From positions 1 to 50,207 of the forward strand of contig JAPOVY010000112.1 of NCBI GenBank assembly GCA_026707905.1: a stretch of 50,207 nt of DNA, given 5' to 3'. The notes below the pieces were generated by a model. It was not told the DNA's origin. It ran no database searches and saw only the letters and a list, made by a program, of their open reading frames with translations. Each line of letters starts with the position of its first letter. Position 1 is the first letter of the stretch. Shown here in pieces: positions 36,422-44,836 of this stretch. The position numbers and the translations under genes were made by a program. This stretch comes from Gammaproteobacteria bacterium (GTDB lineage Bacteria > Pseudomonadota > Gammaproteobacteria > Pseudomonadales > Azotimanducaceae).

Positions 36422-37014
36422 GGATGCAGCTTCTCTATCCCGTTTTGTAATCGTGTCCCTCCGTAGATTACGACGACGCGATCAAATCTCACGAATGAAC
36501 TGCCAGAGCATGAATACAACGAATCGCTAAGGAGCTTTGAGACGCACTTATTTTCAGTCACTTGGATAACAAGCTGTCCGAACTTCAGACAACCTCCTTT
36601 CATGCGGCTCGATGAGGACGTGGGTATTAAACAAAGCACCTTACTTGCTGATTCCGTGCCCCATTGAAGGGTTGCTATTAGAACGGTCATGTTTTACGGT
36701 TGACAATTGGTAGGACCGTGATTGCTACCCGTTTGTTTCCGAATTTGAATTCGTAAAGAAAATCACCGAATACAGTGATTGGCGTATAGAGACTCTTGGA
36801 GAATAGAACGACGAGTTAGTAGTGTGAGTTGGGGAGTACCGAACGTTCCGATAGGTCCCCTACCTTGTCATATAAGGATTTCTTATCTGGACGCTAACGG
36901 TCGCTGGCTCAGTGTTCGAGATGGATTCGATGTATGACGTGACACTTAGAAAAACGGAAGGTCAAACCAGGAAATGTTCACATTCACCTGCTTCATATCG
37001 ACGTGACAACCCAT
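36422..37014. other. Intergenic region upstream of the precursor and Rieske genes
   Basis: About 590 bases between the Rieske gene and the precursor promoter. It includes two inverted repeats listed separately. A 90-codon frame (36422-36690, minus strand) ends in a TGA overlapping the Rieske GTG, but its composition is Ser/Cys-rich and featureless and it has no ribosome binding site. I see no riboswitch or RNA gene. Confidence 0.4.
36740..36780. promoter_or_regulatory. Two adjacent inverted repeats (operator-like)
   Basis: CGAATT-TG-AATTCG at 36740-36753 and AATCAC-N8-GTGATT at 36761-36780 lie back to back between the divergent Rieske/halogenase and precursor transcripts. Both are near-perfect dyads of the size bound by dimeric repressors. 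No regulator gene is visible within the cluster, so the factor would be encoded elsewhere. Confidence 0.35.
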
Positions 37015-37042
37015 TTGCCAAATCCTTGAAATGTTGTAGAAT
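37015..37042 (+). promoter_or_regulatory. Predicted sigma-70 promoter of the precursor gene
   Basis: TTGCCA (37015-37020) and TAGAAT (37037-37042), each one base off consensus, with a 16-nt spacer. Transcription would begin about 37049, giving an 80-nt leader ahead of the ATG at 37131. It is the best -35/-10 pair I find in the window. Confidence 0.6.
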
Positions 37043-37130
37043 AAAACAATAGCAACAGCAATTTACGTTTAGTTCGGCTAGCTTCGCCAACAAAAAGGCG
37101 ATGTTGGTCGACTCGTCGAAGGAGGTTCCC

Positions 37131-37382
37131 ATGCAAAGTGGCGACGACATGTTGAAGCAGATCGTTGAAAAGTCAGCACTAGATTCTGATTTCAGACAGC
37201 AGCTTCTTGCAGATCCGAAGAGCACAATTAGTCAAGAACTTGGAATTACGATTCCTGAATCTATGACTATAAAGATTCACGAAAGCGACATGCAGACGGT
37301 GCATCTAGCGCTCCCACCGGATCCACATATCACCGAAGAGCAACTCGAAGCGATTTCCGCTGGGTTGTGCTGCTGCTGGTAG
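37131..37382 (+). CDS. RiPP precursor: NHLP leader with a Leu-Cys-Cys-Cys-Trp core
   Basis: An 83-residue precursor peptide. Residues ~7-77 form an NHLP (nitrile-hydratase alpha-like) leader: a helix (DDMLKQIVEKSALDSDFR), LADPKSTISQELG, IPESMTIKIHES, and a final helix ending in SAG at 76-78. The core follows: L79-C80-C81-C82-W83, then stop. The Ala-Gly site is of the double-glycine type cut by C39 peptidases, and one is encoded in this cluster (49.9 kb). I start at ATG 37131 with an AAGGAGG site 5 nt upstream rather than the in-frame ATG 37101. It is on the opposite strand to all modification genes. A promoter at 37015 and a terminator at 37453 make it a separate unit, as is usual for abundantly produced precursors. 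Confidence 0.92.
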   Translation: MQSGDDMLKQIVEKSALDSDFRQQLLADPKSTISQELGITIPESMTIKIHESDMQTVHLALPPDPHITEEQLEAISAGLCCCW

Positions 37383-37452
37383 ATGTCATCGCGGCTTAGC
37401 CGCGCAGCAACGCGTGTTCGCTCGAATGCGTGTTTGCCTTGAAATTTGAATG

Positions 37453-37490
37453 GGTCTACACCTTGTTATTTGGTGTAGACCTTTTTATTT
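37453..37490 (+). terminator. Rho-independent terminator of the precursor gene
   Basis: Perfect 10-bp stem (GGTCTACACC at 37453-37462 with GGTGTAGACC at 37472-37481), 9-nt loop, and a T-run (TTTTTATTT) directly after. It lies 70 bp after the precursor stop. On the minus strand the hairpin could also end the 37507-38622 transcript, but the T-tract is on the plus side. Confidence 0.9.
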
Positions 37491-37506
37491 AAAGTCGGTC
37501 AGCTTA

Positions 37507-38622
37507 CTAGGATAACGCGGCGGACAGGACCATAAATACGTACGCCTTCGCTTTGCGAAGCTGGTTATCTTCGATCACGAGTTTTATATGGTGGATACCA
37601 CGAAGCAGTACGTAACGAGCGGACTTCCCAAACAGTGTCGTTGGTTTCGTAACCCAGGAAGCGAGTTCGTGTAGTTTCGCTTGATCCACAAGCGCCTCTC
37701 GACTCAATGCATCCAAGAAAGGATCCCAGTCGGTTAGACCATCGAGCCAGTACCTCGAGTCTTTCGTGTATCGCTGCTTTACGATGAGCGTTAAGCCAAG
37801 TGTAGGTCCAATACCTTGTTGGCGCACGTCGATATTCGCACCAGACCTTACGATGTTCACCCTTTCCTTGAACCGAGAAATCACTTCTTCAACGACTGAT
37901 GTTTCACCGGGCCAACCGAGCGTATTTAGATAGTTGCATATTTCGGTTTGCGTTTTAAAACCCATGATCGCAAGACGGATCGAGCGCTCTCGGGATGGAA
38001 ACACCCCAAAAGAGTCCATACGCGTATCTTTTGGTTGAGCTAAATAAGCTCTTCTCACGTGCATGCGCTCGTGCTCATCAAGGTTCCAACCAACGCTCGA
38101 AACGAGCGAGTCAACGATCAAACTCACATCGTCGACTTGACCTGCTGAGCCGATTATCGGTCGTTCACCTGGTCTAAGAAACATGCCAGGAACTTCGCGA
38201 GCCACTTCATTCGCGGAACCAATGTCGTACTCCAGCATCAACTTACGCCCGACAATCTCTTGAAGATCCGAATCTTCTGATTCAATTTGATCAAAGATTT
38301 GCGTGATTATTTGCGCAGTCGAATCTTTACTGTTGTTCTGGGCGCATTCGTAAAAAAATTCTGCAGATAGAGTTCCACTCGCCAGCGATACACCAAAGTC
38401 TGCCTGCGGTTTGGGATCCTGAAGCGGTAGTTCAAAACCAAAAGGCAGAGCAGCCAAGGATATTGGGAGCGTATTTCCACGACTGAGTATGTCGGCCCAT
38501 TCAGTCTCACCGATTAGTGTTGGCGAGACGAAATTTCGAAAATGGTGTAGCAAATCGCGCATCGTTTCGCCTTCGTCGGCGAGACGGTCTTGCGTCAGAT
38601 TGACAGCTTCGTCGATTTCCAT
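37507..38622 (-). CDS. Unrecognised protein in the RiPP cluster
   Basis: 371 residues, apparently soluble, no signal peptide or membrane segment, and no catalytic motif I can name. The N-terminal part (1-~130) is acidic; the C-terminal half (from ~225) is more basic and helical and contains short segments such as GPTLGLTLIVKQRYTKDSRYWLDGL and SAALS at the end. It starts 8 bp after the cyclodehydratase stop, so it is in the same operon, and it ends next to the precursor. The position suggests a role in peptide modification or in recruiting the leader; it could also be a flavin-less azoline dehydrogenase substitute, but I see no flavin motif. Confidence 0.75.
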   Translation of the reverse strand: MEIDEAVNLTQDRLADEGETMRDLLHHFRNFVSPTLIGETEWADILSRGNTLPISLAALPFGFELPLQDPKPQADFGVSLASGTLSAEFFYECAQNNSKDSTAQIITQIFDQIESEDSDLQEIVGRKLMLEYDIGSANEVAREVPGMFLRPGERPIIGSAGQVDDVSLIVDSLVSSVGWNLDEHERMHVRRAYLAQPKDTRMDSFGVFPSRERSIRLAIMGFKTQTEICNYLNTLGWPGETSVVEEVISRFKERVNIVRSGANIDVRQQGIGPTLGLTLIVKQRYTKDSRYWLDGLTDWDPFLDALSREALVDQAKLHELASWVTKPTTLFGKSARYVLLRGIHHIKLVIEDNQLRKAKAYVFMVLSAALS

Positions 38623-38629
38623 AGTGCTC

Positions 38630-40945
38630 TTATGCGATCACGGGCGCGGGGTTTAGATCACTTTCCGCGCAAGACTGTGGACGGTAACCCATAGTAACAG
38701 GAACATCGTAGAGACGGCCAGGCGCGAATCGCGCCCAGAAATGCCGCATCCCGGGTACGATCACCCGAACTACGGGCATTTCAATATCAGGTCTGGTCTG
38801 TTCGAGTACTAGGAACTCCATCCCTTTAGCTTCAATGAGCTTTCGACAATACTCCACGTCATCGCGTGAATCGTCCGATTCAACCATCTGAAAGTCCGAT
38901 GCTGTAAGTAATGTCCCGTCTTGCGGTAAAAGCCAACGACACTCATCGAGTCGCGCCGTTCGCCACCACCATAGTGCCAACGGGTCATCAATCATGGGAC
39001 GGCCGTCGCGACTTCCGGGGCGGGGCAACCAGGTAAGGCATTGGTTCAGTTCACATACCGCTCGTAGCGCCGCGATTCGAGGATGTGCGTGTGCCCCGGC
39101 GCCATAAATGATGTCTTCAGTCGCTTCATTCAGTCTGCGTGAGACCGCAACAAACGTCGGAATACCAAGATCTGAGGTGACGTCGAGTAACCAAATTTCT
39201 CTCTCATAGCGCGTGTAGTAATCCGATGCTAACGCCAAAAACTCGTCATCAAAGGTAGTCAAATCGACTTTCGGTACCCGCAACTGGTTGTACCACCAGA
39301 TAGCGAAAGCATCACGCTCTACTAATTCGTAGAAGCCTTGAAGGATGGCCTCTTCCAGTGTGTTACCGGCGGCGCAGCCATTGGAATCTGCGAATAGATC
39401 GGCATTACTGCGTTGTTCCGCTGGCATGCTGTAAAGCATCGACGTTGGCAGGTATTTGTGTCGCCTTTCTGTTAGTGACCAGACGGGCGTCCAATCGATT
39501 TTTACATTGGGATCAAGTCGCGGTGGCACCATGTTGTATAGGTGTCCCTTCGAATTGATGTTCTGGGCATTGTTTAGCTGCTCGTCGCTGAATAACTGCA
39601 CATCATTGGGATGGATCGCTTCCTCCCCGATCGCTAAATCCTTGAAAGTCTTGTGAACACGAATCTCATCACCGTGATACGCTCCGGAATAGCGTTCAAC
39701 CGCTTCGCAAAGCGCGCTCACTTCAGACTGTTCACGCGTGCTCCCTTTCCCAGCGCTCTTACTGCGAAGGCTTCGTCTGAGAGAACTCAAGCTGCGGCTT
39801 CGTATCCCGAGATTGCTCCCTGCCCAATAGACATGGAGCCAAGAATCAGTTTCGTCAGTTGTGCGCGATAACCATGTCACAACGCCACTGATAGGGCTGA
39901 TGACGTGCCGATACTTGGCGAGTGTGACCTCCGGTGCGACGGTTCGAGCGCCACCGCTGTTTCGATGAGGTTTCGGACTTGGATTTAGCTTCAGGGGTAA
40001 TGGTTCTCGATCTGGTCGAAACAAATCCTCATCGCCGCACGCCTGGCACTGGGGTCTTCGACTCACCTGGTGTTTCGAGCTTTCGAATGTAACGGTGTTC
40101 ATCGCGATTGCGTGTTCGTGGATTGGGGAAATTTCACCAAGGACTAACCATTTGACAATCTCAGATGCGACTAAGCGAAACACTGCATCGAGCACCACTG
40201 GCTCGGTGGCGAAAGGTTTAAAGGCAGCTTCATCACCAGAGAAATTACGTAGGAAGTTGTGCACCTCTTGATGGTTTCTCATTCGATAGCTAAGACACGA
40301 CCAACAAGGACCGTCTTTTGCTCTTCCGAAAACTGGTCCGAACAACGGCTGGATTCCGCGTGGTCGCACCATAAGCCAAGGTGTACCGCGTTCGAGATGT
40401 TGTTCGTTTATAGTCGAAAATCGCTCCTCAAGATAATCGTCGCAGACGTGAACGCGTAGCTGAGATCCGTGACGCGCCAGAGTAATACCACTCGCTTCAA
40501 GCTGCTGGGCTAACTCGCCGCTATCACCGTCTAGGTCTACTATCGAACCAGCTATCGCTTGTTCGACGAACCGCGGCGTCGCACCAAGTGAAGACCAGTA
40601 CGCAGCCTTTGAATGTGCCATGTCGTACTCGCCGGAAACAACGTAGCCCTTACTTGACAGCGAAGCAATCGCATCTTGGATCGCAGACACTGCATACCGA
40701 TCTTCTAGCTTAGTAACGATTTCGCTTAGTTGCTGTTTTCCATCGAGCAAAGGCAGCAGATCATTCGTTAGTCGCCCATGAAGCAATGTGTTGAAAGACT
40801 CGGAAACCAACAACGCTTGCTGGTCCCCGATGTCGCGGAATTCCAGATGCGGGGTGAGCATTGGAACGTTGACTTGCCCTTGGTCCTCGGGTGTCGTCCT
40901 GATCAGCAACCCGCTTCGGGCTACGTCAGCCGAATCGGGTTGCAC
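38630..40945 (-). CDS. TOMM cyclodehydratase: E1-like (ThiF-type) domain fused to YcaO
   Basis: A 771-residue fusion of the two cyclodehydratase parts. Residues ~1-335 are the leader-binding E1-like/ocin-ThiF domain with four Zn-binding cysteines (C214/C217 in CWSC and C300/C303 in CQAC). Residues ~345-765 are YcaO with ATP/Mg motifs REQSEVSALCEAVERY (404-419) and SNGCAAGNTLEEAILQGFYELVERD (521-545). It activates amide carbonyls with ATP and cyclises Cys, here most likely the three core cysteines, into thiazolines. The usual C-terminal PxPxP is reduced to NPAPVIA. No McbB/McbC-like dehydrogenase is nearby. GTG start; the same operon as its neighbours. Confidence 0.92.
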   Translation of the reverse strand: MQPDSADVARSGLLIRTTPEDQGQVNVPMLTPHLEFRDIGDQQALLVSESFNTLLHGRLTNDLLPLLDGKQQLSEIVTKLEDRYAVSAIQDAIASLSSKGYVVSGEYDMAHSKAAYWSSLGATPRFVEQAIAGSIVDLDGDSGELAQQLEASGITLARHGSQLRVHVCDDYLEERFSTINEQHLERGTPWLMVRPRGIQPLFGPVFGRAKDGPCWSCLSYRMRNHQEVHNFLRNFSGDEAAFKPFATEPVVLDAVFRLVASEIVKWLVLGEISPIHEHAIAMNTVTFESSKHQVSRRPQCQACGDEDLFRPDREPLPLKLNPSPKPHRNSGGARTVAPEVTLAKYRHVISPISGVVTWLSRTTDETDSWLHVYWAGSNLGIRSRSLSSLRRSLRSKSAGKGSTREQSEVSALCEAVERYSGAYHGDEIRVHKTFKDLAIGEEAIHPNDVQLFSDEQLNNAQNINSKGHLYNMVPPRLDPNVKIDWTPVWSLTERRHKYLPTSMLYSMPAEQRSNADLFADSNGCAAGNTLEEAILQGFYELVERDAFAIWWYNQLRVPKVDLTTFDDEFLALASDYYTRYEREIWLLDVTSDLGIPTFVAVSRRLNEATEDIIYGAGAHAHPRIAALRAVCELNQCLTWLPRPGSRDGRPMIDDPLALWWWRTARLDECRWLLPQDGTLLTASDFQMVESDDSRDDVEYCRKLIEAKGMEFLVLEQTRPDIEMPVVRVIVPGMRHFWARFAPGRLYDVPVTMGYRPQSCAESDLNPAPVIA

Positions 40946-40986
40946 TCGGGGATTCCGTATCGGATGAGTGGATGATTTGAAATCCG

Positions 40987-43374
40987 CTAGACCACTGATC
41001 CCAAGTCGCGGTTGACTTGGTCTGCTGATTCCTGCAAAGTCGCGTTCAGCGCGTCAATGGTGTCGTATCCACACGCGCTGGCGACGACTGATTTCACCTT
41101 CTTACCGGCTTCGTCTAAGTTCGAGCCTTCTTCAAGGACAAGCCGCTCTACGCCTTGTAACGACCGCATCAGATCCGCTGCTTGCGCTGCGGCACCTAGG
41201 TCGTGCTCCTCGAATATCGTATTCGCTGATGGTGCAGGATCGTCTATATTCTCGGTTCCATTTTTTAACCGAAGTACATGCGCTGTAGCTTCAACGACGT
41301 CAAGACCCTCGCGGACGTACTTGTGAGCTGATTGTGGGTCTGCTGTACTTTCTCTAAGCTCATCTGCCAGAGTTTTAATGCGAGAGTCGTCGGCGCGAAT
41401 TTCCGCAAGGATTTCGCTGCGAACTTTTTCGACCGTCTGCTTAAACTCCGAGTCGCCAAAATTAAAAATACATCGCGACCGGGTCAGAAGATCCGATTCA
41501 CCAGATTCAAGATTCTCTGTATAGGCTTTAAATTCATCGATTGTGAACGATTTAGTTTGATTACCTTTAGTTTGACTTGCCGAAAACACAAGGCTGTCAC
41601 GCGCTAGATCTTGAAGGCTTGCGCGAAAGCGTATTGAAAGGCGATTGAATATCACGGATTGATTGGTATCGTGGATGAATATCGCCTCAAGAGGGATCCC
41701 AGGATAGGCTTCCCGACTGGCGAGATCACCTACGAACATCGCGACGAGACCGCCATCGTCTACGTCGCCATTTCGTTCGACGAAATCCGCTACAACGGAC
41801 GTAAGTACGGAAACAACGATGGCTTCAGCAAGGTTTGACAGAGCGGTCGACGCCTCTAACGGCGACAGATTTCCACGGATGACGTGAATGCCTAGCTGAA
41901 ACGCCTTGTCATTCGACCAATTGCGTACGATCTCAACAGTATCTCGTGCATCAGCAGCAGGTAATTCCGCGATTTGATCGATCATCTCTTGAACGTCCAT
42001 TTCGTGCGTCCAATATAGACGAGTTAATCCGCGCCGTGCGGTTGTCTCGTACTCTAGATCAGGCCCAAACCCCTTCGGGAGATCAAGGTCAGTAAACTCG
42101 CGATCTTGAAGATTGTCCAGTAGTTCGGGATTCCGTTCAATCGATTTGGCCAGACGTGGCGCACAGCCAAATATCTCGATGATTGAGTCGAAAGACTCGG
42201 GTCTTGATGCGGCTAGTGGGCTGTCATATGCGCGCCAGTCGTCGATTTCGGGATAGAAAATTGCACGCCACTGATCTACTAATGGATCCATTTTCTCGAA
42301 CCAACGCTTCGGGCGAACAACAAGATTCATCATGTCGCTGTACGTCCCTGGCAGCTGTGGCGATTCGTCGGCACTTCGAACCTGAAGTAATGGATAGTGT
42401 CGACTTGCCATCGCATGATGGTCGGAATGGCGTTGCATTTTGAAGAACATCCAATTGCTGAACTTCCAGTCCGCATCCCAGGAATGGCGCGGCATCACTT
42501 TCTCCCATCGACCGTTCGGCAATCGAACGCGACGTAGTCCGTAGTGCTGACAGTAATTGATGATCTTCATGGAAAAGACACAGCATAGCCCGAGGAACAT
42601 AAACACGAACACGGCCCAGATACCACCCATCCAAAACACGATGCCATACCAGAACAGCAGACCGATACCGTAACGCCAAAAAGGATTCGTGTAGTGCCAA
42701 ATAGGATGGTTACTTCGAGCCAGGCGATCTCGTGCAGCTTTCCAGGAATTGGTGAGATTGCTCATTACTTCCTTCGGGAAATAGTGCCAAAAACTCTCAC
42801 CCTTAGGCGCAGAACCTACATCATTTGGCGTACCGACCTGTGCGTGGTGTATATAGACGTGTTCAGTCGCATACTGCGGATAGGAACCCGACGCGAGTAA
42901 GAACTCCGCGATGCGTCGCTCCCATGTAGTGCGTCGATGCACGAGTTCATGCCCTACCATAAATACGGCTTGCGCTTCCATGGTCAGGATCAAAATCAGG
43001 ATGACCTCTTCCCAAATCGCAAATGGGTTGGCGACGAGGATTTGCCACATTCCGAAAATGAGTGTGGGTGGCCACAAGAACGCCCATCCCCAGAGTGGCA
43101 CGTTGTGCCAGAGGAGGCGTCGTTCGGGCGTGGTCTTCGGATTGATATTCCGCCCATCTGGACCGAGTAGCTTATCGAAGGGAGCTGCAACACTCATGAA
43201 CAAAAACGGAGGTAACAGCCACCAACCGCCGTAGATCAATGCGAGAAATATCAGCGGAAAAATGCCTAACGGTATATAGTGCGGTAGAGCGTTAAGAATC
43301 GAGGGTTCGACGTACCGCGTGAGATCAGGTTGGGTTGATCCCATTCCACTATCAGTGGCAGTATCTTGAGCCAT
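40987..43374 (-). CDS. AlkB-type diiron membrane hydroxylase fused to a degenerate GlnE-like adenylyltransferase domain
   Basis: Residues ~1-400 (numbered from GTG 43398) are an alkane-hydroxylase/fatty-acid-desaturase-type membrane protein with the full His set: HELVH (150-154), EHVYIHHAQVGTPND (179-193), NYCQHYGLRR (281-290) and QRHSDHHAMASRHYPLL (322-338). Residues ~403-800 resemble glutamine-synthetase adenylyltransferase (GlnE): SIIEIFGCAPRLAKSIERNPELLD, GNLSPLEASTALSNLAEAIV, GDLASRE...IPLEAIFIHD and HKYVREGLDVVEATAHVLRLKNG. In GlnE the metal-binding stretch is SDLDLIF; here it is IPLEAIF, so the catalytic aspartates are gone. I choose ATG 43374 over GTG 43398 (whose GAGG is too near). 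Confidence 0.82.
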   Translation of the reverse strand: MAQDTATDSGMGSTQPDLTRYVEPSILNALPHYIPLGIFPLIFLALIYGGWWLLPPFLFMSVAAPFDKLLGPDGRNINPKTTPERRLLWHNVPLWGWAFLWPPTLIFGMWQILVANPFAIWEEVILILILTMEAQAVFMVGHELVHRRTTWERRIAEFLLASGSYPQYATEHVYIHHAQVGTPNDVGSAPKGESFWHYFPKEVMSNLTNSWKAARDRLARSNHPIWHYTNPFWRYGIGLLFWYGIVFWMGGIWAVFVFMFLGLCCVFSMKIINYCQHYGLRRVRLPNGRWEKVMPRHSWDADWKFSNWMFFKMQRHSDHHAMASRHYPLLQVRSADESPQLPGTYSDMMNLVVRPKRWFEKMDPLVDQWRAIFYPEIDDWRAYDSPLAASRPESFDSIIEIFGCAPRLAKSIERNPELLDNLQDREFTDLDLPKGFGPDLEYETTARRGLTRLYWTHEMDVQEMIDQIAELPAADARDTVEIVRNWSNDKAFQLGIHVIRGNLSPLEASTALSNLAEAIVVSVLTSVVADFVERNGDVDDGGLVAMFVGDLASREAYPGIPLEAIFIHDTNQSVIFNRLSIRFRASLQDLARDSLVFSASQTKGNQTKSFTIDEFKAYTENLESGESDLLTRSRCIFNFGDSEFKQTVEKVRSEILAEIRADDSRIKTLADELRESTADPQSAHKYVREGLDVVEATAHVLRLKNGTENIDDPAPSANTIFEEHDLGAAAQAADLMRSLQGVERLVLEEGSNLDEAGKKVKSVVASACGYDTIDALNATLQESADQVNRDLGSVV

Positions 43375-43449
43375 AGCAGTTCTTCTCTGGGCTAGCACAT
43401 CCTCACGTAACCTGTATGTGCAGCTGGCGACTGGAGACAGGTTCTGGAT

Positions 43450-44745
43450 TCAACCGAGATACCCCACAAGTCTTTCTAAGGCTTCCACGCAGAAAGCGCC
43501 GGTTATCGACTCCGAGGCGTGTCCGATCTGACCAAATGTACCCCAGTTCAATGATTGGTCGCCGAAGGCGAGTATCTCTGGCCAACTGCCGTCGTCGCGT
43601 TGCATACCAATGATCGTCTCCAATTGGAGACTCACGTCGATCTCTTTAAGACTCTCAATATTGTAGAGTGAAGAGACTGCCTGAGCAGTCTGAAGAACGT
43701 TCTCGAATCTACCGCTTTCGTCGCGCAATTCGAGGATTCGCTTAGTCAATACGGGGCGTAACTGATCGAAGCTCGTCGGTACGCAAACCATCGCTCGTGA
43801 TATCGCATAGTAGAGAGTCGCAGGGTCGGGATACCACTTCGATGCGCCGATTGCACTCCCATCGGTGATTGAACGCTCCAACCAGGCTTGAGCTTTCTTC
43901 GTCTCTAGACAGTCACCAAGATACGCAATCAGATTTGCATTGACGACTGGGTCTGCTTCGATTCGGAATGGAGATACGACCTCGGGTTCGTTTTCCGCAT
44001 GAATCCAGGTCAAGAACAGACCACTTTCGTCCTGATTCGCAACCATCTTTGGTACGTTTCTACGCAACAGAATCCAGGGATGGGAATTAAGAACAAGTGA
44101 GCAGAGGGACGTGCTATCCAAGTCGTTCGGCAGGTGTCGGTAGTAGCGCCACATACCAGGATATTCGATCGTGTCGGCGATATAGTGTTTCGTACGCTGA
44201 TAGATGGATTGTGCGAGTTTTTCGTTCGAACATGCCAAAGCAAGCGCGCAAAAGGCGGAAATAAATGGTGGTCGTTCGAAATGTCGAGGTACTTCGGGTT
44301 TCGCGACATTAAAACGAACGCAGTTCCAGGCGCCGTTTGAATCGACGGCACTGTTCAGGTAAACCAGCCCTCTTTGAATGCTGTCTCGACCAGCTGTGAC
44401 TTGCGATTGCGGGGTAGAAAACTGGTGCCCGGTCTTTACGTCCGATTTCTCGAAGGAGCGTATCGGTGGCGCAGGATCATGTAACGTCTTTCGCAGGAAT
44501 TCAAGCGATCCTGCTCCTTTTTTAGCCTCCTCTCTCTCTGCTTCAGTGTATTTGTCACGTGGAGGCAACACTATGTGCGTCAGAGTGTAACTGTCCTCAT
44601 GGACGCGTACTTGATGGTTCTCAGGTAACTCCACATCGAGCTCTTGCTCGATGGTCGTTTTCGGCGAATTGAGCAGGCGATCACGAAACGCATGATCTTC
44701 GTGAGATTTATCGATAAGAAAACGTTTCAGCTCTTTTGGTTTCAC
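43450..44745 (-). CDS. Alpha/alpha-toroid (squalene-cyclase-like) protein with its own NHLP leader
   Basis: 431 residues. Residues ~4-79 match the precursor leader closely: in both, DKS/EKS, FR, LL, PK, TI, QEL, PE and HE occur in the same order with the same spacing, ending LPP...TE...AG. Residues ~115-430 are an alpha/alpha-toroid terpene-cyclase/prenyltransferase-like domain: DLDSTS at 208-213 resembles the catalytic DxDD/T acid of class II cyclases and MQRDDGSWPE (381-390) a QW-type repeat. Carrying a leader, it could be cut or exported by the cluster's C39 transporter, or use the leader to dock on YcaO. It is 91 bp downstream of the ABC gene. GTG start without a good ribosome binding site. 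Confidence 0.8.
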   Translation of the reverse strand: MKPKELKRFLIDKSHEDHAFRDRLLNSPKTTIEQELDVELPENHQVRVHEDSYTLTHIVLPPRDKYTEAEREEAKKGAGSLEFLRKTLHDPAPPIRSFEKSDVKTGHQFSTPQSQVTAGRDSIQRGLVYLNSAVDSNGAWNCVRFNVAKPEVPRHFERPPFISAFCALALACSNEKLAQSIYQRTKHYIADTIEYPGMWRYYRHLPNDLDSTSLCSLVLNSHPWILLRRNVPKMVANQDESGLFLTWIHAENEPEVVSPFRIEADPVVNANLIAYLGDCLETKKAQAWLERSITDGSAIGASKWYPDPATLYYAISRAMVCVPTSFDQLRPVLTKRILELRDESGRFENVLQTAQAVSSLYNIESLKEIDVSLQLETIIGMQRDDGSWPEILAFGDQSLNWGTFGQIGHASESITGAFCVEALERLVGYLG

Positions 44746-44836
44746 AATCAGCAGTTGTCGAGAACCGCGCCATCAAGTACGTGGACCATGTAATCTCTAA
44801 TCTGTTTGATTGCAAGCAACACGTGGGATTGCCGGT

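Noticed and set aside
36422..36690. 90-codon minus-strand frame whose stop overlaps the Rieske GTG
   Set aside because: No ribosome binding site, low-complexity Ser/Cys-rich composition and no domain; the overlap alone could be chance.
37101..37130. Upstream in-frame ATG of the precursor gene (37101)
   Set aside because: Its ribosome binding site is only 2 nt away, whereas ATG 37131 has AAGGAGG at ideal spacing and the leader homology begins after it.
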